A stretch of DNA of 28,926 bases, taken from positions 1 to 28,926 of the forward strand of contig CAYQTK010000038.1 of NCBI GenBank assembly GCA_964420375.1. Direction: 5' to 3'. Positions 1-9,252 of the stretch are shown piece by piece. Origin of the DNA: CAYQTK01 sp964420375. Its GTDB lineage: Bacteria > RBG-13-61-14 > DATKZS01. The notes beneath the pieces were generated by a model. The model worked only from the letters and a program-made list of their open reading frames with translations, was not told the DNA's origin and did not search any database. A program made the position numbers and the translations under genes. Each line of letters opens with the position of its first letter. Position 1 is the first letter of the stretch.

Positions 1-20
1 CCCGAAACGAAATAAACCGG

Positions 21-145
21 CAAAAAATCAACAACCGCAGTTAAATAATAGCCCAAAATCACCTCACAACCCCCTGAACTTGACTCCATAAAACCAATAA
101 CCCCATAATAACCACCAACCATCAACAAGACAAAGCACTATTCAA
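21..145 (+). promoter_or_regulatory. C-rich, G-poor tract, possible Rho-utilisation region
   Basis: Hand counting gives about 41 C and only 7 G in 125 bases, an extreme strand bias not seen elsewhere in the window. No reading frame of note covers it. C-rich, G-poor, unstructured RNA is the known hallmark of Rho loading sites, so a Rho-dependent terminator for a transcript entering from the left is one reading; that is inference. A small hairpin (TATTCA at 139-144 with TGAATA at 154-159) follows it. Confidence 0.3.
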
Positions 146-201
146 GGGGGCCGTGAATAAGGTGGGTTTACATGAACGTAAAGGCGTTTTATATTGTCTT
201 A

Positions 202-210
202 TGCTACAAT
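202..210 (+). promoter_or_regulatory. Extended -10 promoter for the radical SAM gene
   Basis: TGCTACAAT fits the TGnTATAAT extended -10 pattern with one mismatch. No good -35 hexamer sits 17 bases upstream, which extended -10 promoters tolerate. It would give a leader of about 90 bases before the start codon at 309, which is preceded by AAGGGTG. A weaker alternative is TTGACT (80-85) with CATAAT (104-109), 18 bases apart. Confidence 0.4.
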
Positions 211-308
211 CGCGAGTAAGAGAGAGGGAAAGAAAACACACGAGTTCCCTGAAAAAGCACGTATCAGGCTTTTCACAGGCGTGAGCACGAAGAAAAGGGT
301 GAAGACTA

Positions 309-1802
309 ATGAAAAATATTGTTTTGATCGAACCGCGTTCTCCTGATTATCACATCTTCAGTCGTTACAAACTTCCGCGGCTAGGCACACTGATTCTCGG
401 CGCCGTTCTGGAACAGGCGGGATACTACGTTAAGGTTTACGTGGAGGACATCGCACCTATAGACATCAAGACGATGTTCGAGTCCGACCTTGTAGGCATA
501 TCCACCATAACCTCGACAGCGCCGCGTGCCTACGAGCTGTCCGCACAGATTCGCAAGCGGGGCATCCCGGTGATGATGGGCGGTCCGCACGTGACCTTCA
601 TGGCGGAAGAGGCACTGGAGTACTGCGACTATGTTTTGCGCGGAGAAGGCGAGGGAGCGGTGGTTCCGCTTGTGAAGGCGCTGGAGACGGGTGAAGGTCT
701 GGGAGACGTTTCCGGTCTCAGCTTCCGGGTGGGAGGCAACAGCTTTCACAACCCGGAGGTCCCCCCCTGCCATAACCTTGACGAGATACCTTTTCCGGAC
801 TTCAGCCTGATCCGTAGTCCCATGGGCACTATCCGGCCGGTGATGACCTCGCGGGGATGCCCTTACAACTGCTCTTTCTGCATGGTCACCAAGATGTTCG
901 GCAGGCGCTACCGTTACCGCTCCAAGGAGCACGTCATGCGTGAGCTCCGCACGGTTGATCCCAAGGAGATCATCTTTTTCTATGACGACCACTTTGCAGC
1001 CAATAAGGAGCGGACCAAGGAGCTTCTCCGGATGATGCTGGCCGAGGGCATCACCCCCAGGTGGACGGCGCAGGTCCGGGCTGACGTAACTCGAGATTCC
1101 GAGCTCATGGACCTTTTCAGGAAGACCAACTGCCTTTACGTGTACGTGGGCATCGAATCGGTAAACCCGCAGAGCCTGGAGAGCTACAACAAGAAGATAT
1201 CGGTAAAGGACATCGAGGACTCGATTTCCGTTTTCCACGATTACGGGATCCGTGTCCACGGCATGTTCGTCATGGGATGCGACGAGGACACCATAGAGAG
1301 CATCAGGTATACCCCCCAGTTCGCCAAGAAGAACAACATCGACACCGTGCAGTTCATGATCCTTACTCCCCTGCCCGGCTCGGACCAGTTCAAGCAGTTT
1401 GAAGACGAGAACCGGCTTCTGACCAAGGACTGGGGCCTATATGACGGTCACCACGTGGTCTTCCAGCCCAAAAAGATGAGCGCCTTCGAGCTCCAGGTGG
1501 AGGCCTTTAAAGCACAGGGCAAGTTCTACTCGGTGGGCCAGATCATGAAAAGCATCTCCAAGTTCGACATGCTGGGGGTCCTCCTTCGGGCTTACAGCAG
1601 GAGGCTCCAGAAGAAGTGGATCAGCGCCAACAAGAACTACTATGACATAGTCAAGCAGATGACCACCGAGGCTGCGGACCGGTTTAACCTTACCTGGAGC
1701 CGGACCCGCGACGAGATCTACCGGCTGACCCAGGGCATAAAGGAGAAGGGCAAAAAAAGCAGGAAATCCAAAACCGCGGAAAGCCGGGGCTACAGCGAAT
1801 AG
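309..1802 (+). CDS. B12-binding-type radical SAM protein, substrate unknown
   Basis: 497 residues. The N-terminal part (about 1-130) has the Rossmann-like layout of cobalamin-binding domains, including the GISTITST and MMGGPHVT strands and the RGEGE turn. The base-off histidine motif DxHxxG is absent, as in many members of this class. The radical SAM core follows, with the 4Fe-4S ligands C184, C188 and C191 in RGCPYNCSFC. A helical C-terminal region ends in a lysine-rich tail. By family it cleaves SAM to a 5'-deoxyadenosyl radical; substrates of relatives include methylation and ring-rearrangement targets in lipid, hopanoid and cofactor chemistry, so the substrate cannot be read from sequence. 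It stands alone, flanked by gene-free repeat-bearing DNA, so context gives no pathway. A run of seven C (761-767) lies inside the frame. The family call is firm, the function open. Confidence 0.88.
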   Translation: MKNIVLIEPRSPDYHIFSRYKLPRLGTLILGAVLEQAGYYVKVYVEDIAPIDIKTMFESDLVGISTITSTAPRAYELSAQIRKRGIPVMMGGPHVTFMAEEALEYCDYVLRGEGEGAVVPLVKALETGEGLGDVSGLSFRVGGNSFHNPEVPPCHNLDEIPFPDFSLIRSPMGTIRPVMTSRGCPYNCSFCMVTKMFGRRYRYRSKEHVMRELRTVDPKEIIFFYDDHFAANKERTKELLRMMLAEGITPRWTAQVRADVTRDSELMDLFRKTNCLYVYVGIESVNPQSLESYNKKISVKDIEDSISVFHDYGIRVHGMFVMGCDEDTIESIRYTPQFAKKNNIDTVQFMILTPLPGSDQFKQFEDENRLLTKDWGLYDGHHVVFQPKKMSAFELQVEAFKAQGKFYSVGQIMKSISKFDMLGVLLRAYSRRLQKKWISANKNYYDIVKQMTTEAADRFNLTWSRTRDEIYRLTQGIKEKGKKSRKSKTAESRGYSE

Positions 1803-1832
1803 TAGCGGATCACATTAAAGTCTATAAGTTGC

Positions 1833-1873
1833 GTGCGAGCGACTGAAGTTGTTCGCACAAAAGCACTGCTTTT
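1833..1873 (+). terminator. REP-like hairpin followed by a terminator-like stem
   Basis: GTGCGA at 1833-1838 pairs with TCGCAC at 1853-1858, enclosing GCGACTGAAGTTGT. Directly after it AAAAGC (1859-1864) pairs with GCTTTT (1868-1873) and ends in a run of T. The pair sits 30 bases past the stop of the radical SAM gene, so it could end that transcript. The first hairpin also belongs to the REP-like family seen at 1960, 2044 and 20662. Confidence 0.4.
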
Positions 1874-1959
1874 TGTAAGCGACAAAAACAATTGTGAGCA
1901 CACACTAGTGCTTTGTCACTCGAAAAAAGGGGAACGGATCCAATGAAGATCGCGGTATC

Positions 1960-1971
1960 AGCCGCTCGCAC
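1960..1971 (-). repeat. REP-like repeat, degenerate copy
   Basis: Read on the minus strand this begins GTGCGAGCGGCT, matching the start of the copies at 1833 and 20662. The downstream half is degenerate and no longer forms a perfect stem. It lies in the same intergenic region as two other copies, in opposite orientation to the copy at 1833. Confidence 0.35.
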
Positions 1972-1998
1972 GATTAATTTCTATTCCCCAAAAAGCTT

Positions 1999-2024
1999 TT
2001 AACAAGACACTAGTGTCTTGTTAA
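1999..2024. repeat. Perfect 26-base palindrome
   Basis: The half-site TTAACAAGACACT (1999-2011) is followed immediately by its exact reverse complement (2012-2024), with no spacer. As DNA it could bind a dimeric protein or serve as a recombination end; as RNA it would have no loop and so is not a good terminator. The core TAGTG..TTGT resembles TAGTGCTTTGTC at 1906-1917 and its inverse at 129-140. Confidence 0.65.
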
Positions 2025-2043
2025 GATTGAAACGACGCACAGC

Positions 2044-2073
2044 GAGCGACTTTAGTCGCGACTTCCGTCGCTC
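2044..2073 (-). repeat. REP-like hairpin repeat
   Basis: GAGCGAC (2044-2050) pairs with GTCGCTC (2067-2073), and the interior holds the palindrome AGTCGCGACT (2054-2063). On the minus strand it starts GTGTGAGCGAC, closely matching the copy near 20662, which shares the same AGTCGCGACT core. Confidence 0.55.
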
Positions 2074-2147
2074 ACACTAAAATTATTTTTGGAGACGACA
2101 AAAAGCTCTTGACAAGGCACGAGCAGTGTTCCGGGGACTGATCACGG

Positions 2148-3032
2148 ATGGCAGCGCAAGAGAAAAAGCTCCTGCTGTTGAGCCCGGGCAAGCTGAACCT
2201 GTACCTGGAAATCCGGGGAGTAAGGCAAGACGGCTTTCATGAGCTTTGTCTTCTCAACACCGCGACAGACCTGGCGGACGAGGTCGAGATCACGCTTGGC
2301 GGCACGGATATCGAGATCAATACCGACCATCCCAGGGTCCCCCGTGGCGGGGACAACCTCTGCCACCTCGCCGCGCGCGTTTTCTTCGAGCAGGTCCCCC
2401 GACATGAGCAGGGCGTCAGCGTATATGTCAAAAAACGAATCCCCGTGGCCGGCGGCCTGGGAGGCGGCTCTTCCAATGCCGCCTGTGTGCTCCACGGCTT
2501 GAACGTACTTACCGGTTCAAACCTGTCCCGAAGCGAGCTTTGCTCTTTGGGGGCCGGGGTCGGATCGGACGTTCCCTTCTTCCTTTTTCAATCTCCCGCT
2601 CTGGTAAGCGGCCGCGGCGAGATACTCGAGCCCGCTCCATCCCTCCCCTCCTGGTTTTATGTGATCGTATGCTTTGACTTCGGTATCAGTTCGTCCCGCG
2701 CCTATTCCTACTGGGATTTGACAAAGAATGGAAAAGGGGATATCTTGAATCCACCTTGTCAGGAAAGAGTTCCTTATCGGCCCGAAAAGTTCACTAACGA
2801 TCTCGAGCCCGCAGTTTCAAGCCGACACCCTTTGATACGCGAAGTTCGGGAAGAACTTTACGGCTTGGGTTGCAAGGTCTCGCTTATGAGCGGATCGGGC
2901 CCCACGGTTTTCGGTATCTTCGACAGTGAAGATGCTGCGCGGGAAGCTGCCGGGCATCTTTTGGGCAGATCAAACATGGAGGCGGTTGTTTGCCGGCCCC
3001 TTGTAGGGGCCATCATAAAGCAATTAGTATAG
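2148..3032 (+). CDS. ispE: 4-diphosphocytidyl-2-C-methyl-D-erythritol kinase
   Basis: 294 residues, normal for IspE. It phosphorylates the 2-hydroxyl of CDP-methylerythritol with ATP, the fourth step of the cytosolic MEP pathway to isoprenoid precursors. GHMP-kinase signatures are in order: the SPGKLNLYLEI substrate strand at residues 12-22 (K15 in the catalytic-lysine position), the glycine-rich ATP loop PVAGGLGGGSSNAA at 99-112, the catalytic aspartate region GSDVPFF around D141, and the C-terminal MSGSGPTVFG motif. The start ATG has only a weak GGGGA signal. spoVG begins 24 bases downstream, so this is probably the first gene of the ispE-spoVG-tRNA-prs run. A TTGACA hexamer at 2109-2114 lacks a matching -10 element. 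Confidence 0.96.
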   Translation: MAAQEKKLLLLSPGKLNLYLEIRGVRQDGFHELCLLNTATDLADEVEITLGGTDIEINTDHPRVPRGGDNLCHLAARVFFEQVPRHEQGVSVYVKKRIPVAGGLGGGSSNAACVLHGLNVLTGSNLSRSELCSLGAGVGSDVPFFLFQSPALVSGRGEILEPAPSLPSWFYVIVCFDFGISSSRAYSYWDLTKNGKGDILNPPCQERVPYRPEKFTNDLEPAVSSRHPLIREVREELYGLGCKVSLMSGSGPTVFGIFDSEDAAREAAGHLLGRSNMEAVVCRPLVGAIIKQLV

Positions 3033-3056
3033 ACACTATTTAAAGGAGCTGTGGAG

Positions 3057-3386
3057 ATGGAAATCACGGAAGTAAAAGTTACCCTAGTTAACCAGGACCA
3101 GTTAAAAGCCTATGTGACTTTGGTGTTGGACGAGTGCTTTGTTGTCCGGGACGTAAAGGTCATTCACGGACCCAAGGGCTATTTCGTAGCCATGCCCAGC
3201 AAGAAACGCAAAGACGGAACATTCAGGGACATCGCCCATCCCATCAACCGGGACACACGAGAAAAACTTGAAACCGCTGTCCTCCGCGCTTACGAGGAGG
3301 CATCGGGCGAACATATCGAAGAGATCAGGAACCTGGAAGAAAAAGACAAGGAAAGGGAGTCGGATTCCCAGGAACTCAGCGTATGA
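3057..3386 (+). CDS. spoVG: SpoVG family RNA-binding regulator
   Basis: 109 residues from the ATG at 3057. A GTG at 3051 is in frame, but AAAGGAG at 3042-3048 is placed correctly (8 bases) for the ATG and too close to the GTG. The sequence shows the conserved SpoVG core: ITEVKVTLV near the start, then GPKGYFVAMPSKK, the FRDIAHPIN motif and a C-terminal helix. SpoVG proteins are small nucleic-acid-binding regulators, named for Firmicute sporulation but present in many non-sporulating bacteria, including diderms; presence here does not imply sporulation. The tail after about residue 85 is highly charged. The gene lies between ispE and tRNA-Gln, an arrangement I recall from several diderm lineages. 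Confidence 0.95.
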   Translation: MEITEVKVTLVNQDQLKAYVTLVLDECFVVRDVKVIHGPKGYFVAMPSKKRKDGTFRDIAHPINRDTREKLETAVLRAYEEASGEHIEEIRNLEEKDKERESDSQELSV

Positions 3387-3410
3387 CGGATGCAGTCTGA
3401 ATATTCGGGT

Positions 3411-3485
3411 TGGGGCGTCGTCAAGTGGTAAGACACGGGATTTTGGTTCCCGCATACGCAGGTTCGAATCCTGCCGCCCCAGCCA
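3411..3485 (+). tRNA. tRNA-Gln (anticodon TTG)
   Basis: A complete cloverleaf can be folded. The acceptor stem TGGGGCG (3411-3417) pairs with CGCCCCA (3475-3481), followed by discriminator G3482 and an encoded CCA (3483-3485). The anticodon stem CGGGA/TCCCG encloses loop TTTTGGT, with anticodon TTG at 3443-3445 reading CAA/CAG. The T arm GCAGG-TTCGAAT-CCTGC is standard. It lies 24 bases after spoVG and 42 before prs, so it is likely processed from the operon transcript. Confidence 0.97.
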
Positions 3486-3527
3486 GGACCGGTTTATTAT
3501 AGAATCCCAGTAAGTGAAGGTGTGCTC

Positions 3528-4469
3528 ATGGAGAACAACCTGATTTTGCTCGCGGGAACGGCCCATCCCGAGCTGTGCAAAAAGATAAGCGCCTATATCG
3601 GGGTCCCCCTCTCCGATATGGAGGTGTTCAAGTTCGCAAACGACAACACCTTTGTAAAGATAAACGAAAATATCAGGAAGCGGGACGTATTCGTGATCCA
3701 GTCGACCTGCCGGCCGGTGAACGACAACCTGATGGAGCTGCTCATCATCATGGACGCCTGCAAGCGAGCGAGCGCCAACTCCATCACCGCGGTGGTCCCC
3801 TATTACGGGTACGCCCGGTCCGACAAAAAGGACCAGCCCCGCGTGCCCATAACCGCCAAGCTGGTGGCGGACATTATCTCCGCGGCGGGCGCGGACAGGA
3901 TCATATGCATGGACCTTCACGCCGAAGCCATCCAGGGGTTCTTCGACATCCCGGTGGACCACCTGTACGCTTTGCCCGTGTTTATCGAGCACATAAAAGG
4001 CCGGGAGTACAAGGACCTGGTCATTGTCTCGCCGGACGCCGGCGGAGTGGCCCGGGCGCGGGCCTATGCCAGGAGGCTTGACGCCGAGCTCGCAATAGTG
4101 GACAAAAGAAGGACGGGCAACGAGGACGCCATGGAGATGTTTCACGTGATCGGCGATGTCCGCGGCAAGAACTGCCTTATCGTGGATGATATCATCGACA
4201 CCTCGGGGTCTTTGACAAAGGCCGTCAAAATACTCCTTGACAGGGGGGCCGGGGAAGTCAGGGCCATGGCCGCACATGCAGTGCTGTCTGACCCGGCCAA
4301 GGACAGGCTGGTAAAAAGCGATCTGGTCGAGGTCGTGGTATCGGACACCGTGCCCGTTCCGCAGGAAAAGATGATTGACAAGATAAAGGTGGTATCCATA
4401 GCCCCCCTGCTCGGTGAAACCATAAAGAGAATTCACCGGGGAGATTCGGTAACATCTCTTTTCGTCTGA
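3528..4469 (+). CDS. prs: Ribose-phosphate pyrophosphokinase (PRPP synthetase)
   Basis: 313 residues from the ATG at 3528, the usual length. A GTG at 3522 is in frame but too close to the AAGG at 3517-3520. The enzyme makes PRPP from ribose 5-phosphate and ATP for purine, pyrimidine, NAD, histidine and tryptophan synthesis in the cytosol. Visible signatures are VVPYYGYARSDKKDQPR (ATP-binding region and flexible loop), the DLHAEAIQGFF divalent-metal site with its conserved histidine, and the PRPP-binding loop VDDIIDTSGS. The allosteric/hexamer form of class I is implied by length. It sits between tRNA-Gln and rplY; a separate promoter before rplY suggests rplY can be expressed independently. 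Confidence 0.97.
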   Translation: MENNLILLAGTAHPELCKKISAYIGVPLSDMEVFKFANDNTFVKINENIRKRDVFVIQSTCRPVNDNLMELLIIMDACKRASANSITAVVPYYGYARSDKKDQPRVPITAKLVADIISAAGADRIICMDLHAEAIQGFFDIPVDHLYALPVFIEHIKGREYKDLVIVSPDAGGVARARAYARRLDAELAIVDKRRTGNEDAMEMFHVIGDVRGKNCLIVDDIIDTSGSLTKAVKILLDRGAGEVRAMAAHAVLSDPAKDRLVKSDLVEVVVSDTVPVPQEKMIDKIKVVSIAPLLGETIKRIHRGDSVTSLFV

Positions 4470-4486
4470 TATTTTTCAAAAAGGGC

Positions 4487-4515
4487 TTTAACCGGCAAGG
4501 TTTTTAGTGTATAAT
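4487..4515 (+). promoter_or_regulatory. Sigma-70 promoter for rplY/pth/hppA
   Basis: TTTAAC (4487-4492) and a perfect TATAAT (4510-4515) are 17 bases apart. The start codon at 4563 follows about 40 bases after the expected start point, with GGAAAGGA upstream of it. The strong -10 and exact spacing make this one of the better promoter candidates in the window. Confidence 0.6.
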
Positions 4516-4562
4516 AGAAGCCTTGTTGTATTTTTATATGTTGGAAAGGACGGAAGTTCATC

Positions 4563-5264
4563 ATGGCTGTACAGAACGATAATGCGGAAGCAAGCGAGCT
4601 TAAGGTTGAAATAAGGCAGGCATCCGGAAAGGGAGTAAGCCGTAAGCTCAGGAAAAACGGAAAGATACCCGCAGTGTTTTACGGGTTCCGGTCAAGCCCG
4701 GTAAGCCTTACCATGGACCCCGTGGCTCTACGCGAAGCCCTGGATACTCCCAAAAAACGAAACACCCTGCTCCGGCTGTCCACGGACGACTCCTATGTAA
4801 ACGGCAAGATAGTTATGGTCAAGGACCTTCAGAGAAACCCCCTGACACGGGACTTCCTGCACGCGGACCTGATGGAGGTCTACGAAGACCGGCCGCTCAA
4901 GGTGGACGTTCCTCTCAACATCAGAGGACACGCCAAAGGAGTGGACATGGGCGGCACTCTGGAACAGCACGTCAGATACCTGCAAGTGATCTCGCCGGTG
5001 GACCGGATACCTGCGTCCATTGACGTGGACGTCTCCCACCTCGACATTAACGACATGGTAAAGGTCGCCGATCTCTACGTCCACGAGGGTGCCCAAATCC
5101 TGGATGACGAGCAGGCGACTGTGATCTCCGTGATTCCGCCGCGGGTAATGGCTGAAGCCTTGCCGGAGGAAGAGGAAGCCGCTGAAGAAGCCGAGGCAGA
5201 AGGTGAAGGAGAAGCAGGGGCAGAGACTTCCGGAGAAGGCGAAAAGAACAAGGGAGAGGAATAA
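4563..5264 (+). CDS. rplY: 50S ribosomal protein L25/general stress protein Ctc
   Basis: 233 residues, the long two-domain CTC form rather than the short L25 of E. coli. It binds 5S rRNA in the large ribosomal subunit. The N-terminal L25 domain (about 15-105) contains GKGVSRKLRKNGKIPAVFYG and VKDLQRNPLTRDFLHADLMEV spread over the 5S-binding face. The C-terminal TL5/CTC beta domain (about 105-200) includes VPLNIRGHAKGVDMGG and DVSHLDINDMVKV. It ends in a strongly acidic Glu/Ala/Gly tail from about residue 200, common in this form. Start ATG follows AAAGGACGG. pth begins 36 bases after the stop, matching the widespread prs-rplY-pth order. Confidence 0.96.
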   Translation: MAVQNDNAEASELKVEIRQASGKGVSRKLRKNGKIPAVFYGFRSSPVSLTMDPVALREALDTPKKRNTLLRLSTDDSYVNGKIVMVKDLQRNPLTRDFLHADLMEVYEDRPLKVDVPLNIRGHAKGVDMGGTLEQHVRYLQVISPVDRIPASIDVDVSHLDINDMVKVADLYVHEGAQILDDEQATVISVIPPRVMAEALPEEEEAAEEAEAEGEGEAGAETSGEGEKNKGEE

Positions 5265-5300
5265 TTCCCTTCCCTCGTTTATAAGTCCTGAGACCTTATC

Positions 5301-5864
5301 ATGCATGTTATCGCCGGTCTGGGGAACCCCGGCCGAAACTATAAAGACACCAGGCACAATGCCGGATTCATGGTCATTGATTATATGGCCCGCCAAAACG
5401 GGATCAAGGTCCGGAGCTTCAAGTACAAAGCAAGGACCGGGACCGGCAGAATAGACAGGGAAAAGATCCTGCTATTGAAGCCGAGGACTTACATGAACCT
5501 CTCCGGCATCAGCGTAGAAGAGTGTCTGAAAGGACAGAAGGTCGAGCCGGCCCGGCTGGTGGTAATACACGACGACATGGACCTTCCTGCCGGAAGGATA
5601 AAGGTCAAGGCCGGCGGAGGCTCGGGAGGACACAAGGGCATAGACTCGATAATCAAGTACCTGGGAACCGATGAATTTGCAAGGGTAAGGTTCGGCATCG
5701 GCAAGCCCGTGGACAAAGAAGAGACCGTAGATTACGTACTCTCTCCCTTTTCCCCCTCGGAAAGGGAGGAGTTGGAAAATGCTCTGGAGAAGGGGGCGCG
5801 TGCCGCTCTTTGCGTGGTGTTTGAAGGAGCGGACGCTGCCATGAATAAGTTCAATTTCAAGTAA
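5301..5864 (+). CDS. pth: Peptidyl-tRNA hydrolase
   Basis: 187 residues, typical. It cleaves the ester bond of peptidyl-tRNA dropped from stalled ribosomes, recycling tRNA in the cytosol. Family signatures are present: GLGNPG at the N-terminus followed by DTRHNAGF with the catalytic histidine H19, the KPRTYMNLSG motif with the substrate-binding asparagine, HDDMDLPAGRIKVK with the conserved acidic residue, and GGSGGHKGIDSI. No clear Shine-Dalgarno precedes the ATG, so coupling to the upstream rplY frame is possible. hppA follows after 18 bases with its own strong ribosome binding site. Confidence 0.97.
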   Translation: MHVIAGLGNPGRNYKDTRHNAGFMVIDYMARQNGIKVRSFKYKARTGTGRIDREKILLLKPRTYMNLSGISVEECLKGQKVEPARLVVIHDDMDLPAGRIKVKAGGGSGGHKGIDSIIKYLGTDEFARVRFGIGKPVDKEETVDYVLSPFSPSEREELENALEKGARAALCVVFEGADAAMNKFNFK

Positions 5865-5882
5865 CAGTAAGGAGGTATTTGA

Positions 5883-8033
<2,151 letters not shown>

Positions 8034-8054
8034 AAGAGTAGCAACTAACAATAG

Positions 8055-8087
8055 AAAGCCCGCCGGCATAGTCCGGCGGGCTTTTTT
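8055..8087 (+). terminator. Strong intrinsic terminator after hppA
   Basis: AAAGCCCGCCGG (8055-8066) pairs perfectly with CCGGCGGGCTTT (8073-8084) around a six-base loop, followed by a T run to 8087. It ends the ispE-hppA unit. The flanking A residues on the other strand are short, but it may also stop the minus-strand PilZ gene, whose stop is at 8105. Confidence 0.93.
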
Positions 8088-8104
8088 AATGCTTGAAAGA
8101 AGCT

Positions 8105-9118
8105 TCAGGACTGGCTCATCTCGGTGGCCATGGAAACGAACTGCTTGATCTTTTCGTTGGTCTGCCGGAGCCTTTCGTTCAGGGTATGCACGAAGAACTT
8201 GTAGACCTTGGCAGCGATGGAAGACTCCCGGTCAAGAAGAAGCGAAAGGTCTTTCTTTTTGATGCTGAAAATAACACTGTCCTCTGCTGCCAGCGCAGAC
8301 GCCGAGCGGGGCGCGTCATCTATCAGGGACATCTCTCCGAAGTAATCTCCGCCCTTTAAGGTGACCAGCACCTGGCCGGGACCCTTTTCAGAGGACTTGA
8401 CTATATCAACGGACCCTTCAACGATTATATACATCCGGTCGCCAACATCTCCCTCCTCGAAAACCGCCTGACCTGCCTTTAGCTCCTCCCGGATCATGAT
8501 CTTTGACACCTGCTCAAGCTCGATATCGTCGAACTCCTCGAACAGAGGCACCTTGGAGATAAGCTCCATCTCGCCGGGAGCTTTCTTTCTTTTCGAATCC
8601 GCGACCGGCTCTTCCTTGGAGCTATAGAGGACCTTTAACAGGTCCTTCTTGATGCGTTCCCTTTCGCGGGTGCCCATGGGCCGGCTGATCCGTTGCACCC
8701 AAGAGAGGAACATGGAGTACTCGCCGGAACGTTCGTCAGAGCTTATCCTTTCCAGGTAGTCGTTTACCAGCTTGCGGTTATCGTAGCTCACCCTCTCGAA
8801 GATGATGCCCATTCCCGGATCAAGCCCGTTCTCCGATTCCGGCTTATAAGGATTGATCCTTACTACCTCGCCTTTGAAATGGATGGTCCGCTTAACTCCG
8901 GGAAGGTCGAGACCGAGATGCACAACAGTGCCTTGCGGAAAGGGGTCTTCAGTTTTGATATAAATCCTGTCCTTGTCCACCTCCAGGACGTAGTCCATGA
9001 ACTCTTCGTCATACTCGCCGTCCTGGGAGCGCACCCGGATGGGAACCTTAAGAAGCTTGCTCTTGGATATGCCCTTGCCCTTCTCTTCTCTGCTTTTGTC
9101 TTCTTCAGTATCAGCCAC
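8105..9118 (-). CDS. PilZ domain plus cyclic-nucleotide-binding domain regulator
   Basis: 337 residues from a GTG at 9118, chosen because AGGAGG lies 9 bases upstream; an ATG at 9163 with AAGG is the alternative (352 residues). Residues about 23-110 resemble the Myxococcus-type PilZ domain, with VPIRVRS, DKDRIYIKTEDPFPQGT and GMGIIFERV. The canonical c-di-GMP arginine pair RxxxR is not evident, so ligand binding is uncertain. A charged linker leads to a cNMP-binding (CRP-like) fold at about 190-305. Its phosphate-binding cassette reads FGEMSLIDDAPRSAS and keeps the conserved Glu and Arg. There is no DNA-binding HTH or catalytic domain, so it probably works by protein contact, linking two nucleotide signals. 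It is monocistronic and divergent from mnmA. Confidence 0.85.
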   Translation of the reverse strand: MADTEEDKSREEKGKGISKSKLLKVPIRVRSQDGEYDEEFMDYVLEVDKDRIYIKTEDPFPQGTVVHLGLDLPGVKRTIHFKGEVVRINPYKPESENGLDPGMGIIFERVSYDNRKLVNDYLERISSDERSGEYSMFLSWVQRISRPMGTRERERIKKDLLKVLYSSKEEPVADSKRKKAPGEMELISKVPLFEEFDDIELEQVSKIMIREELKAGQAVFEEGDVGDRMYIIVEGSVDIVKSSEKGPGQVLVTLKGGDYFGEMSLIDDAPRSASALAAEDSVIFSIKKKDLSLLLDRESSIAAKVYKFFVHTLNERLRQTNEKIKQFVSMATEMSQS

Positions 9119-9252
9119 GGGGAACATCCTCCTTTTCGCTTCTGCACGGGGCAGACAGGCCATCTTCGACCTTTTTACCCGAAAACCGTTCTCAATTCGA
9201 GCTTCCGAGGCTTTTCCACCCGGATTCCATATAGAAAAATCTCTATTTTTAC

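Larger units (their letters stand above)
1803..2147. other. Gene-free, repeat-rich intergenic region
   Basis: No convincing gene. The 345 bases hold several hairpin-forming repeats listed separately, a 26-base palindrome, and two degenerate direct copies of an AAAAAGCTnTTrACAAG element (about 1990-2010 and 2100-2117). A 19-codon frame at 1943-2002 has no family resemblance I trust. The density of inverted repeats suggests a cluster of REP or MITE-like elements between two transcription units. Confidence 0.6.

Noticed and set aside
381..1259. 292-codon minus-strand frame opposite the radical SAM gene
   Set aside because: The opposite strand encodes an intact radical SAM protein with its cluster motif; this frame has no motif or ribosome binding site.
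1943..2002. 19-codon frame starting MKIAVSAA in the repeat region
   Set aside because: It recalls the start of NifX/NifB-type proteins but is too short, overlaps a REP-like repeat and has poor spacing from the GGGG upstream.
3102..4436. Long minus-strand open frame (444 codons) across spoVG, tRNA-Gln and prs
   Set aside because: It runs antisense through three firmly identified genes, including a tRNA, and its translation shows no family motif. It is a by-product of GC-biased third positions.
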